This document shows positions 16,626-24,545 of a stretch of 64,000 nt of DNA, piece after piece (within the stretch, counting starts at the first letter, position 1; each line of letters opens with the position of its first letter). The notes beneath the pieces were generated by a model. The model was not told the DNA's origin. It was given only the letters and a program-made list of their open reading frames with translations, and searched no databases. This stretch comes from Castellaniella sp040276065 (lineage in GTDB: Bacteria > Pseudomonadota > Gammaproteobacteria > Burkholderiales > Burkholderiaceae_B). The stretch lies in assembly GCF_040276065.1 (NCBI RefSeq), contig NZ_JBELOI010000004.1:1-64000 (forward strand), in the 5' to 3' direction. Position numbers and translations under genes: made by a program.

Positions 16626-17060
16626 TCAGGCCCCGTAGACCACGCGCGCGCGCTGCGTGAACGAATCGATGAAACTCGTGGCGATCCGGTTGAACACCGG
16701 GCCGATGACGGCCTCGAGGGCGCGGCTCGCGAATGCGTACTCCATGGTGTAGAGAACCTTGCAGCCCTCCCCTCCCAAGGCCCGAAAGGCCCAGTGCCCG
16801 GTCAGATTGGAGAACGGGCCATCGACCAGGTGAAAAACGATGCGATCGGGGAATTCGTGCTCGTTGCGGGTGGTGAAGCTCTGGCGTATCCCCGCGAAGC
16901 TGATGCGCAGGGTCGCCTGCATGCCCTCGTCATTGCGCCACTGCACCTCGGCACCAGCGCACCAGGGCATGAACTCGGGATATCGGGCGACATCCGCCAC
17001 CAGGTCGAACATCTGCTCGGGGCGATAGGGAACCAGGACTGAACGCTGTACGGTATGCAT
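16626..17060 (-). CDS. ratA: RatA/COQ10-type START-domain protein
   Basis: A 144-residue START-fold protein of the RatA/COQ10 family. The N-terminal MFDLVADVARYPEFMPWC is diagnostic. Members bind lipophilic ligands such as ubiquinone and are thought to assist respiratory quinone use; the E. coli homologue was described as a toxin that blocks ribosome association, a role that may not carry over. It pairs with rnfH and diverges from smpB, the normal arrangement. Confidence 0.88.
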   Translation of the reverse strand: MHTVQRSVLVPYRPEQMFDLVADVARYPEFMPWCAGAEVQWRNDEGMQATLRISFAGIRQSFTTRNEHEFPDRIVFHLVDGPFSNLTGHWAFRALGGEGCKVLYTMEYAFASRALEAVIGPVFNRIATSFIDSFTQRARVVYGA

Positions 17061-17121
17061 CGATAAACAGGAGGGATGGGATAGAATTGAAGGATTTTAG
17101 CGGCCCTGGCCCGATGGACTC

Positions 17122-17586
17122 ATGAGCATTGTAGATAATCGCAAGGCGACCCACGACTATTTCATCGAAGATCGCTTCGAGGCGGGGCTCGTGCTCGAGG
17201 GTTGGGAGGTCAAGGCGATCCGCGCCGGGCACGTGCAGCTCAAGGAAAGCTACGTCATCGTGCGCAATGGCGAGCTCTGGATCATCGGCATGCACATCAG
17301 CCCCCTGCCCACCGCTTCGACGCACATCCACCCCAACGCCACCCGCACCCGCAAGCTGCTGCTCAAGGCCGACGAAATCAGCAAGCTCATCGGCAAGGTC
17401 GAGCAGCGCGGCTACACCCTGGTGCCCTTGAACCTGCACTACAAAAATGGCCGCATCAAACTCGATTTCGGACTGGGACGCGGTAAAAAGCTCCATGATA
17501 AGCGGGACTCGGCGCGTGACAAGGACTGGGCGCGTGAAAAAGAACGCCTCATGAAGCACGACACCCGGCGCGGCCGGGCCGACTGA
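17122..17586 (+). CDS. smpB: SsrA-binding protein SmpB
   Basis: A 154-residue RNA-binding protein that brings tmRNA to stalled ribosomes for trans-translation. It shows the OB-fold core with the conserved GWEVKAIRAGHVQLKESYV and the basic C-terminal tail (KLHDKRDSARDKDWAREKERL) that enters the decoding centre. It is monocistronic and divergent from ratA. The ssrA gene, sometimes next to smpB, was not seen here. Confidence 0.96.
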   Translation: MSIVDNRKATHDYFIEDRFEAGLVLEGWEVKAIRAGHVQLKESYVIVRNGELWIIGMHISPLPTASTHIHPNATRTRKLLLKADEISKLIGKVEQRGYTLVPLNLHYKNGRIKLDFGLGRGKKLHDKRDSARDKDWAREKERLMKHDTRRGRAD

Positions 17587-17621
17587 GCCGCCGGCAGCGC
17601 GTCGCGCGCGGCGCGCGCGCC

Positions 17622-19235
17622 TCAAGCCTGCCGCAGGCGCCGCGCCAGGTGCTCGCCCAGCCGGTGCGCCAGCGCCATGATGGTCAGGGTCAGGTGCTTG
17701 TCGGGCAGCACCGGCACCACGCCACCGTCGCAGACGTACAGGTTCTCGAGCCCATGAGCCTTCAGGTCGGCGTCCACGACGCCATCGCGCGCGCTGCCGG
17801 ACATGGCGGTCGTGCCGGCGTAATGGATGCCCGTGCCGCTGTTGTCGCGTGTGGTGTGGTAGAGCGTCGCGGAGGCGCGGCGCAGCACCTTGCGCCCCCA
17901 GGCCATCATGGCGTCCATCTGCTGGTGCGCGCGCGCCGGCACGGAAAAATCGATATCGACCTGCGCAATCCCCCAGGCGTCGAGCGAGTCTCCCGGCCTC
18001 ACCCGATTGCCGGGCAGAGGCTCCCCCGCACAGAACAGCCCCAGCGTCATATAGCTGTGGAACATGGCGCGCGCGAGCCGGTCCTTCAGTCCCGCGCCCA
18101 GATGACGCATCGAGCCCAGATAGTGCGGCGTCGTGGGGATGCCGTGAATCGCGTGGCCAATGAAGGGGAACTCCGAACCATCAGGCAGGCGCCCGCGTGA
18201 CAGCAGGATCAGCAGATCACCGTAGCCGATATCGTAGTCGCGGCGCTTGCCCCAGAGCTTGTAGAGCGAAGTGGACAGCACGACTTTGGGATTGTCCTGC
18301 AGGCGCCGGCCCACTTGGTCCTCGTGGTTCGCCAGGCCCTGCGGGCATCGTTCGTTGGCCGAATTGAACAGGATGCGCGGCGTCTCAACCGCGCCGGCCG
18401 CCAGCACGACGCACCGGGCGCGGACCCGGTGGCGCTCGCCGGTGGCGACGTCCAGGTATTCCACCGCGGTCACGCGCCGGCCATCGTCGTCGATCAGCAG
18501 GCGCACGACCTTGGCGCCGGTGCGCAGGCGATAGTTGGATCGGCACGCGATCGAGGGCAGCAGTCTGACGGAGAACTTGTAGACCGCACCCACCGGACAG
18601 CCCGAAGTACAGATGCCGGTCGAGATACAGCTATGCGGCGTACCCTCGCGCGTGTTGATCGCCTTGCGATTGGGAATCGCGTGTGAATGGGGTTCGCCCA
18701 GGGCGCGCACCGTCTCGACGATGATCCGGTCCGCGGGCCGCAGCGGCTTGGGCGGCACGTAGTGCCCGTCGGGCAGTTCGGGAAGGCCCTCGCGAGTCCC
18801 GCAGACCGTGATCAGTTCCTCGACGGCATCATAATGCGGCTCGAGCGTGGCGTAGTCGATGGGCCAGCCGCGCAGGTCTTCCGGCGAAAAACGCACGCTC
18901 ACCCCGTTCCACAGGTTTTGCAGGCCGTTGAGCGCGAGGACCTGGAAATGCTGGAATCCACCCGGGCGTCTTGCGGTCGATCCGGTCCGGCCATCCGCAA
19001 ACAGCGGGTGGATGAACAGGCTGTCATGGGGGTCGTTGGGCCAGACCGTTTTCGGTCCGATGCCCAGCGTCTCGCCGCCATCGGGAGGCATGACACGGCT
19101 GAACTGATCGTCGGGCAGCGCCGGTCCCTGCTCGAGGGACATCACATCGATGCCGGCGCCGGCCAGCGTATGGGCGAGAATGCCGCCGCCGGCGCCGGTG
19201 CCGACGATGCAGACTTCGCAATCGAACTCAGCCAT
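17622..19235 (-). CDS. GMC-family FAD oxidoreductase (sugar/polyol dehydrogenase-like)
   Basis: A 537-residue flavoprotein of the glucose-methanol-choline family. The FAD motif GTGAGGG is at 12-18. The active-site pair appears as H471 in GIHYAGTTAM and H514 in the DKHLTLTIMAL segment where others have Asn or His before the TLTI run. The CTSGCPVGAVYK stretch resembles the large subunits of gluconate 2-dehydrogenase and glucoside 3-dehydrogenase, so a sugar or cyclitol substrate is likely. No signal peptide is seen, and no small subunit or cytochrome partner gene is adjacent. The ATG at 19235 has GAGGAG upstream and overlaps the end of the transporter gene by eight bases. Last gene of the aminotransferase-transporter-oxidoreductase operon. 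Confidence 0.85.
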   Translation of the reverse strand: MAEFDCEVCIVGTGAGGGILAHTLAGAGIDVMSLEQGPALPDDQFSRVMPPDGGETLGIGPKTVWPNDPHDSLFIHPLFADGRTGSTARRPGGFQHFQVLALNGLQNLWNGVSVRFSPEDLRGWPIDYATLEPHYDAVEELITVCGTREGLPELPDGHYVPPKPLRPADRIIVETVRALGEPHSHAIPNRKAINTREGTPHSCISTGICTSGCPVGAVYKFSVRLLPSIACRSNYRLRTGAKVVRLLIDDDGRRVTAVEYLDVATGERHRVRARCVVLAAGAVETPRILFNSANERCPQGLANHEDQVGRRLQDNPKVVLSTSLYKLWGKRRDYDIGYGDLLILLSRGRLPDGSEFPFIGHAIHGIPTTPHYLGSMRHLGAGLKDRLARAMFHSYMTLGLFCAGEPLPGNRVRPGDSLDAWGIAQVDIDFSVPARAHQQMDAMMAWGRKVLRRASATLYHTTRDNSGTGIHYAGTTAMSGSARDGVVDADLKAHGLENLYVCDGGVVPVLPDKHLTLTIMALAHRLGEHLARRLRQA

Positions 19236-20928
19236 GGTTTGGCTCCTCGGCATTCGGTCCTTCGCCGACCGAAGCGAGGAATGCCGGCGAGGCGTAGCGC
19301 ACGTGCTCGAGGAACATCGTCAGTACCCGCCCCTCCGCGCCCAGTGCGTGGCGGCTCAATTCGGATTGGCCGACACGCAGCCAGATGGCGTGCAGGGCCA
19401 CCCGCACCTGGTGGTTGTCGTAAGCCAGCGCGGCGACGCGCGCGGCCATGGGTAGCAAGTCCTCTCGATAGGGGCTCATCCCGATCAGGGCCTGAACCAG
19501 CCCCTCGGCCCGTTCACGCGGCAGGGCGAGGCTGGCCTCGACCGCCCGCATATCCGGCGCCGGCGCGGTCATGCCGGGACGCAGCAGGCGCAGGGCTTGT
19601 CCCGAGGCGAGGTGGGCCTCGATGGCCTCCAGCGGCACGCCATTGGTCTCGGGGACATAGCGCCGCGTAAAAAACAGGCCGACGAAACAGACCAGCGCAT
19701 AGAAGGCGAAGACGCCCCCCAGCCCGAAGGCCGCGACCAGTATCGGGAACGAGAATACGACAACGAAATTCAGCCCCCAGTTGGCCAGCGTGGCCATGCT
19801 CATGCCCAGGGCGCGGATATGCCGTGGATACACCTCGGACATCATCACGTAGGGCAAAGGTCCCAGGCTGGCCGCGAACGCCGCGATGTAGGCGATCAGT
19901 CCGACCACGGCGATGAGGTCGAGCCACTGCGCCTCGGTCCAGGCGCCCAGCGCGATCAGCGCCAGGCTCGCCGCGGCGCCGCCAAAGCCGATGAACAGCA
20001 GCGGCTTGCGGCCGATGCGGTCGATCAGCGCCATGCCGACGAGCGTCATGAGGACGTTGACTACGCCGATGCCCATGGTGGCCAGGACCTGGGTGCCGTG
20101 CGAGTCGAATCCAGCTTCTCTGAAGACGGTGGGCGCATAGTAGATGACCGCGTTGATGCCGCTGAACTGCTGCAGCGCGAACAAGCCGACGCCGACAATC
20201 AGCGCCGGGCGTACGCCCTGGGCGAGAAGGTCGCGCCACTGCGCGCCCTTCTCGCTCCGGACGGACTGGTCGGCCGCCATGATCTGCCCGAGTTCGCGCT
20301 CGATTTCAGGGTCGCCGGACACTGCGCCATGCAGCCGCGCCAGCGCCTCGCGGGCCGCCTCGGGGCCGCGTCGGCTCGCCAGCCAGCGCGGCGTGTCGGA
20401 CAGAAACAGCATTCCCGCGAACAGGGCCAGGCCCGGGACGGCACCCAGCAGGAACATGGTGCGCCAGTCGTCGTCGAATGCGTAGTTCACGACATAAGCG
20501 CCCAATATGCCCAGGGTGACCGCCAATTGGTAGATCGACACCAGCATGCCGCGCTGGCGCGCGGGCGCGCTTTCGGCGATATACAGGGGCGCCACCAGCG
20601 CCGCCACGCCCACCGCGAAACCCAGTATCAGCCGCGCGGCGCTCAGCATCCAGACCGCCGTGATCTGGCTGGAGGCCACTGCGCCGAGGACGAACAGCAC
20701 GGCCGCGGCGATCAGCGAGGTCCGCCGCCCGTAGCGCTCGGCGCTCCAGCCGGCGGCGAGCGCGCCGAACAAGGCCCCGAGCGGGACGGCGGCCGTCATG
20801 AAACCCTCCGCGCTCGGGGTGATGGTGAACGCTTCGCGCAGATAGCCAAGCGCGCCGGCGATGACGCCTTCGTCGAAGCCAAAAAGAATCCCCGCCAGGC
20901 CGGCGATGATGGCGACGACGTAAATCAT
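19228..20928 (-). CDS. sugar-porter family MFS transporter with a long C-terminal extension
   Basis: A 566-residue transporter of the major facilitator superfamily, sugar porter family. Twelve hydrophobic segments fill residues 1-440. Family signatures are RYGRRTSL, LSDTPRWL, QQFSGINAVIYYAP, DRIGRKPLL and VPETNG. Unlike the usual 450-480 residue members it continues for about 120 soluble residues (roughly 446-566), mainly predicted helix, of unknown function; sugar porters keep this end in the cytoplasm. The start overlaps the aminotransferase stop (ATGA) and its end overlaps the GMC start, so three genes are tightly coupled. Substrate unknown; a sugar, cyclitol or their amino derivative is inferred. 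Confidence 0.88.
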   Translation of the reverse strand: MIYVVAIIAGLAGILFGFDEGVIAGALGYLREAFTITPSAEGFMTAAVPLGALFGALAAGWSAERYGRRTSLIAAAVLFVLGAVASSQITAVWMLSAARLILGFAVGVAALVAPLYIAESAPARQRGMLVSIYQLAVTLGILGAYVVNYAFDDDWRTMFLLGAVPGLALFAGMLFLSDTPRWLASRRGPEAAREALARLHGAVSGDPEIERELGQIMAADQSVRSEKGAQWRDLLAQGVRPALIVGVGLFALQQFSGINAVIYYAPTVFREAGFDSHGTQVLATMGIGVVNVLMTLVGMALIDRIGRKPLLFIGFGGAAASLALIALGAWTEAQWLDLIAVVGLIAYIAAFAASLGPLPYVMMSEVYPRHIRALGMSMATLANWGLNFVVVFSFPILVAAFGLGGVFAFYALVCFVGLFFTRRYVPETNGVPLEAIEAHLASGQALRLLRPGMTAPAPDMRAVEASLALPRERAEGLVQALIGMSPYREDLLPMAARVAALAYDNHQVRVALHAIWLRVGQSELSRHALGAEGRVLTMFLEHVRYASPAFLASVGEGPNAEEPNHG

Positions 20929-22259
20929 GACAGGACCCCGGCCGCGACCTTGCGCATGGCGGTGGAGATGTCCTCCACGTCCTCATCCGAAAGGCTGGAG
21001 GCGATGGTTAGCAGCGCGCCGTTCGCATGCAGCGCATCACAGCCCGGCAACACCCCGGCGCGGTAGTCGTAATCCTTGGCGAAGGCGTTGGCGGGATGTG
21101 TCCAGGGATGCCCGTCGCGGCTGTTCGACCGGCGGTTCACCAGGCTCGGAATATTCGAGTACCAGTGCAGGCCCCATTCACGCATGGTCAGGCAGGCCAG
21201 GCTGCCCGCCGGACCTGCGATGCCCTCGGCGCGCAGCGCACTGACGAAGCGCGCGGCCAGCGCTTCGTCGGGCAGGCTCATCAGCAGGAAGGGACCGGTG
21301 TCGCCCCCCGGGTCGAGGATGCGCCGGAACGCCAGTCCGGGCGTGCCTTCGAGGGCCTCGCGGATGCGCCATTTGGCCGAGCGCATGGCACTGGTGACAC
21401 GCGGCAGCTTGCGTAGCTGCGCCAGGGCCATGGCGCCGGTGAGTTCATGCATGCGCGCGCCCACTCCCCAGAGCTGGATGTTCGGGTCGTTGGTGTCGAG
21501 CCGCCCCGCCGATGTGCGTGGATAGCCGAGATCGTGCAGGGCCACGATTCGTCGAAACAATGTATCGTCTTGGCAGACGACCATGCCGCCCTCTCCCGAG
21601 GTCATGTTCTTGTTGAGCTGAAAGCTGAAAATCCCGATATCGCCAAAGCGCCCGACCGACGTGCCGTTGAAGCTCGCCCCGGCGGCCTGGGCGCAGTCCT
21701 CGATCAAGGCCAGCCCACGGTCTCGGCAGAATCTCGCGATGCGATCGATGCGGCCGGGCGCGCCGCTCATGTGGACACACAGGACCGCGCGCGTGTGCGG
21801 CCCGATCTTGCGCTCGAGGTCCTCGGGGTCCAGGCAGAACGTGTCGTCAATGTCGACCAGGCGCGGGATGGCGCCAGCGCGCACGATCGCCGAGACGCAG
21901 CTCACCCACAGATAGCCCGGCACCATGACCTCATCGCCTGGCCCGATCTCGAGCGCGGACATGGCGATGCTCAGCGCGGCCGTGCCCGAGGACACGCCCA
22001 AGGCGTGCCGATGCCCGAACGCGGTTTTCCATTCGTTCTCGAAGGTGTCCACCATCCCCTGGAGGTCGGGGCCGTAGAAGCGGAAGGGGCTGCGGGCGAG
22101 GATCACGCGCTCGACAAGCTCGCGTTCCTCCTCGCCGATCCAGTGCGTGCCGGGCAACTCCCAGGGCAGTGGCCGAGTACGCACGGGGGTGCCGCCATCG
22201 ATCGCCAGGCGGCCATCGTCCAGACGGGTGTCTTTGCTTGCTGTATCTGCGCTGCGCAT
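20925..22259 (-). CDS. DegT/DnrJ/EryC1/StrS-family PLP aminotransferase
   Basis: A 444-residue pyridoxal-phosphate enzyme of the sugar aminotransferase family. The cofactor lysine is K217 in FQLNKNMTSGEGG, with SSGTAALSIA at 90-99 binding phosphate and D188 in IEDCAQAAG under the ring. The PWELPGTHWIGEEE N-terminus resembles the subgroup acting on inososes, keto-sugars and 3-amino-5-hydroxybenzoate rather than the UDP-linked ArnB type. No nucleotide-sugar dehydratase or epimerase is adjacent, so a free keto-sugar or inosose substrate is inferred. GAGGAG precedes the ATG. First gene of the operon, divergent from a second sugar porter. Confidence 0.87.
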   Translation of the reverse strand: MRSADTASKDTRLDDGRLAIDGGTPVRTRPLPWELPGTHWIGEEERELVERVILARSPFRFYGPDLQGMVDTFENEWKTAFGHRHALGVSSGTAALSIAMSALEIGPGDEVMVPGYLWVSCVSAIVRAGAIPRLVDIDDTFCLDPEDLERKIGPHTRAVLCVHMSGAPGRIDRIARFCRDRGLALIEDCAQAAGASFNGTSVGRFGDIGIFSFQLNKNMTSGEGGMVVCQDDTLFRRIVALHDLGYPRTSAGRLDTNDPNIQLWGVGARMHELTGAMALAQLRKLPRVTSAMRSAKWRIREALEGTPGLAFRRILDPGGDTGPFLLMSLPDEALAARFVSALRAEGIAGPAGSLACLTMREWGLHWYSNIPSLVNRRSNSRDGHPWTHPANAFAKDYDYRAGVLPGCDALHANGALLTIASSLSDEDVEDISTAMRKVAAGVLS

Positions 22260-22349
22260 GGAAAGCTCCTCGGGATGAGTCTAGTCCGGCGGCGTGCCAC
22301 TCTGTACAGCTTACGAAAGACCCGTCGTGAGACACCGACTCCAGTGGGT

Positions 22350-22371
22350 TTTGTAGCGTGAGTTTGTAGCG
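22350..22371. repeat. tandem TTTGTAGCG repeat in a divergent promoter region
   Basis: TTTGTAGCG occurs at 22350-22358 and 22363-22371, a 13-base period. A third, shorter TTGTAG is at 22434-22439. The second copy overlaps the candidate -35 of the rightward promoter, so the repeats could be binding sites for an unlinked regulator. Confidence 0.35.
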
Positions 22372-22393
22372 AAGAAACAAATTTAAGTATAAT
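22364..22393 (+). promoter_or_regulatory. candidate promoter for the divergent sugar porter
   Basis: TTGTAG at 22364-22369 and a perfect TATAAT at 22388-22393 are 18 bases apart, in a locally AT-rich part of the 240-base divergent region. The -35 part overlaps one copy of the TTTGTAGCG repeat. Consensus match by eye. Confidence 0.4.
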
Positions 22394-22409
22394 TTAGTCT
22401 AGTTGTAAA
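22381..22409 (-). promoter_or_regulatory. candidate promoter for the aminotransferase operon
   Basis: On the minus strand TTTACA (22409-22404) and TTAAAT (22386-22381) are 17 bases apart, ahead of the DegT-type aminotransferase gene. It interleaves with the rightward promoter at 22364-22393, so the two directions would compete or be co-regulated. Confidence 0.35.
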
Positions 22410-22486
22410 GATTTTTTATCACGCACGGACCACTTGTAGACCCCTTGGTTTCGCGCCACTCTTGCGCCAGCCAGAATCTCATTTCC

Positions 22487-22498
22487 GCGAGTACTCGC
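22487..22498. promoter_or_regulatory. perfect 12-base palindrome directly before a start codon
   Basis: GCGAGTACTCGC at 22487-22498 is a perfect palindrome ending one base before the ATG at 22500, in the place where a ribosome-binding site would be. It may be an operator or may affect initiation of the sugar porter gene. Confidence 0.35.
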
Positions 22499-22499
22499 C

Positions 22500-23837
22500 A
22501 TGCCGAATCCCACGCTGCGGATCGCCTTTCTGGTCTCGTGCGCAGGCGTGCTCTTTGGCTACGGCATCACTTCCATCGCGGGCGTGCTCGATACGCTCAG
22601 CCCCCTGTTTTCACTGGATCTGCGCGAAACCCAATTCCTGGTGTTCGTGCTGGTGGCCGCCTGTTTTGCGGGTGCGGCCGCAGCCGGGCCCGTCTCGCTG
22701 CGCTGGGGCCGCCGGCCGGCCATGGCCGCGGCCACGCTGGCATCCGCTTGCGCCTATGGGTTTCTGCTCAGCGCCCCGACGCTGACGGGATTGATCGCGG
22801 CACGCGTATTGGCGGGCCTGTCGATCGGGCTGTATTCCATGGTTGTGCCGATGTATGCGGCCGAGACCGCCCAGGCCGCGCGGCGAGGCGCCGTGGTGGC
22901 CTTGTTCCAGCTCGCCATCACGGGTGGCATCCTGCTGTCCTACGGCCTGGGGCTGTGGCTGGACGCCGCTGATCAATGGTCTCTAGTGCTGGGCGCCGGC
23001 CTGGCACCGAGCGCGCTGGCGGCGCTTGGACTGGCGGCCTTGCCCGAAAGCCCGCGCTGGCTGGCCGCGCGTGGGCGCCGCGAGGAGGCGGCGCGCGCCG
23101 CCGCGCGCCTGGGCCTGGCGGGCGAATGGCTGGCCGCAGCCGAACCGGCGACAGCGATCCGCCCCGGGCTGCGCCAGGGACGCGTGCTGGGAGTGCTGAT
23201 TCTCTGCAGCGCGCTGTTCATCCTCCAGAACCTCAGTGGAATCGACGGCATCCTCTATTACGCGCCACAGATTTTCAAGGGCCTGGGCTTCTCGGCCGGC
23301 AGCGCGGCGCTGGGCGCCACATTCGGCCTCGGGCTGGCGAACTTCCTGGCCACGCTCGCCAGCGTGGTGCTGGTCGATCGCCTCGGACGCCGCCGGCTGT
23401 GGATCGGCGGTTCGGCCGTCATGGCCGTCGGGCTGGCGGCGGTCATCTTCGCCGCTCGTGACGGCTCGCCATGGCTCGGGCTGGTGGGCCTGTGTCTCTA
23501 TATCCTCGCCTTCGCGGTCAGCCTGGGTCCCCTGCCCTACGTCCTCATGTCGGAACTGTTTCCCAGCGCCTTGCGGGAAAAAGGCATCGCCGCCGCCTCG
23601 GCCGTCAGTTGGCTGTTCAATGCCTTGATCGCCCTGACCTTTCTGTCCATCGTCGAAACCGTGGGCCTGGATGGCGCCATGCTGCTGTTTTTGGTGGTCT
23701 GCCTGCTATCCCTGCTGCTGGGAATCCGGTTTTTGCCGGAAACCCGGCACGTGTCGCTCGAGGCCATCGAATCGCGGGTGCTCGAGGGCCTGCCGTTACG
23801 CGAGCTGGGCGTCGGCCAAGAGGCGTCCCGCGTGTGA
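22500..23837 (+). CDS. sugar-porter family MFS transporter
   Basis: A 445-residue inner-membrane transporter of the sugar porter family with twelve hydrophobic segments. Signatures are RWGRRPAM, LPESPRWLAARG, LQNLSGIDGILYYAP, DRLGRRRL and LPETRHVSLEAIE. It has normal length, unlike its divergent neighbour with the extension. The two are clearly related but not near-identical. No usual ribosome-binding site is seen; a perfect palindrome occupies that position. Substrate is unknown. The shared divergent region suggests joint control with the aminotransferase-transporter-oxidoreductase operon. Confidence 0.88.
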   Translation: MPNPTLRIAFLVSCAGVLFGYGITSIAGVLDTLSPLFSLDLRETQFLVFVLVAACFAGAAAAGPVSLRWGRRPAMAAATLASACAYGFLLSAPTLTGLIAARVLAGLSIGLYSMVVPMYAAETAQAARRGAVVALFQLAITGGILLSYGLGLWLDAADQWSLVLGAGLAPSALAALGLAALPESPRWLAARGRREEAARAAARLGLAGEWLAAAEPATAIRPGLRQGRVLGVLILCSALFILQNLSGIDGILYYAPQIFKGLGFSAGSAALGATFGLGLANFLATLASVVLVDRLGRRRLWIGGSAVMAVGLAAVIFAARDGSPWLGLVGLCLYILAFAVSLGPLPYVLMSELFPSALREKGIAAASAVSWLFNALIALTFLSIVETVGLDGAMLLFLVVCLLSLLLGIRFLPETRHVSLEAIESRVLEGLPLRELGVGQEASRV

Positions 23838-23844
23838 CGTCCGA

Positions 23845-24507
23845 CTATTGCAGCACGAAGCCTTCGATCTCGAGCAGCCGCGCCTTACGATCCAGTCCGC
23901 CGCTGTAGCCGTTCAAGGCGCCACCGGCGGCCAGGACGCGATGACAGGGGATGATGATGCTGATGGGATTGTGGCCGACGGCGGCTCCAACCGCCCGGCC
24001 GTGACCCGTGCCCAGGCCCGCCATGCGGGCGAGTTCGCCATACGAGACGGTCTGGCCGAGGGGAATCTCGAGGAGCGCCTTCCAGACCGTTTTTTGGAAC
24101 GGCGTGCCCTCGGGCGCCAGCGGGATGTCGAAAATCCGGCGCCTGCCATGCACATACTCAGACAGCTCGAGCCGGGTCTGGCGAAACACCGCCAGCGCGC
24201 TTTCGGGGGTGTCCGCTTGCCTGAGCTCGAGTGCTCCTCCGTCGAAATCGTCCGCCGTGACGTCGGTGGCGGCCAGCGCCTCGAACAGATCACCAGACGG
24301 GTCCCGACGCCGCACCTTGAACGTGCGCATGGGTCGCCCGTCGAGTTCGCCCGCGGCTGGATCGAAGTGCGCGGGCCGCATGGGCGCGGCCCCCGGCAGA
24401 TCGGGGCAGTCCCGCTGACCGACGAAGTACAGGCCCAGCAGGCTGGCGCCGTCCGAGCGCAAGAGGACCGGGCCCAGCGGGGACGGGATCACGGCATGGA
24501 AATACAT
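23845..24507 (-). CDS. ogt: methylated-DNA--protein-cysteine methyltransferase
   Basis: A 220-residue suicide repair protein that takes alkyl groups from O6-alkylguanine. The active IIPCHRVL motif, the GTPFQKTVWKALLEIPLGQTVSY helix-turn-helix segment and the NGYSGGLDRKARLLEIE end are intact. The N-terminal domain is longer than the usual ~170-residue proteins, with an additional segment around residues 35-90. The start at 24507 (MYFHAV) fits the family best; an ATG at 24546, overlapping the ppsA stop as TGATG, is a real alternative and would couple translation to ppsA. A second transferase of this kind is the C-terminal part of Ada in this window. Confidence 0.88.
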   Translation of the reverse strand: MYFHAVIPSPLGPVLLRSDGASLLGLYFVGQRDCPDLPGAAPMRPAHFDPAAGELDGRPMRTFKVRRRDPSGDLFEALAATDVTADDFDGGALELRQADTPESALAVFRQTRLELSEYVHGRRRIFDIPLAPEGTPFQKTVWKALLEIPLGQTVSYGELARMAGLGTGHGRAVGAAVGHNPISIIIPCHRVLAAGGALNGYSGGLDRKARLLEIEGFVLQ

Positions 24508-24545
24508 GTTGTGATTCTGATGGCAGCTCGCCGGCCCTGTCCGCA

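Noticed and set aside
17587..17621. possible tmRNA gene or terminator after smpB
   Set aside because: The gap is only 35 bases of alternating GC with no T-tract; no ssrA-like sequence seen.
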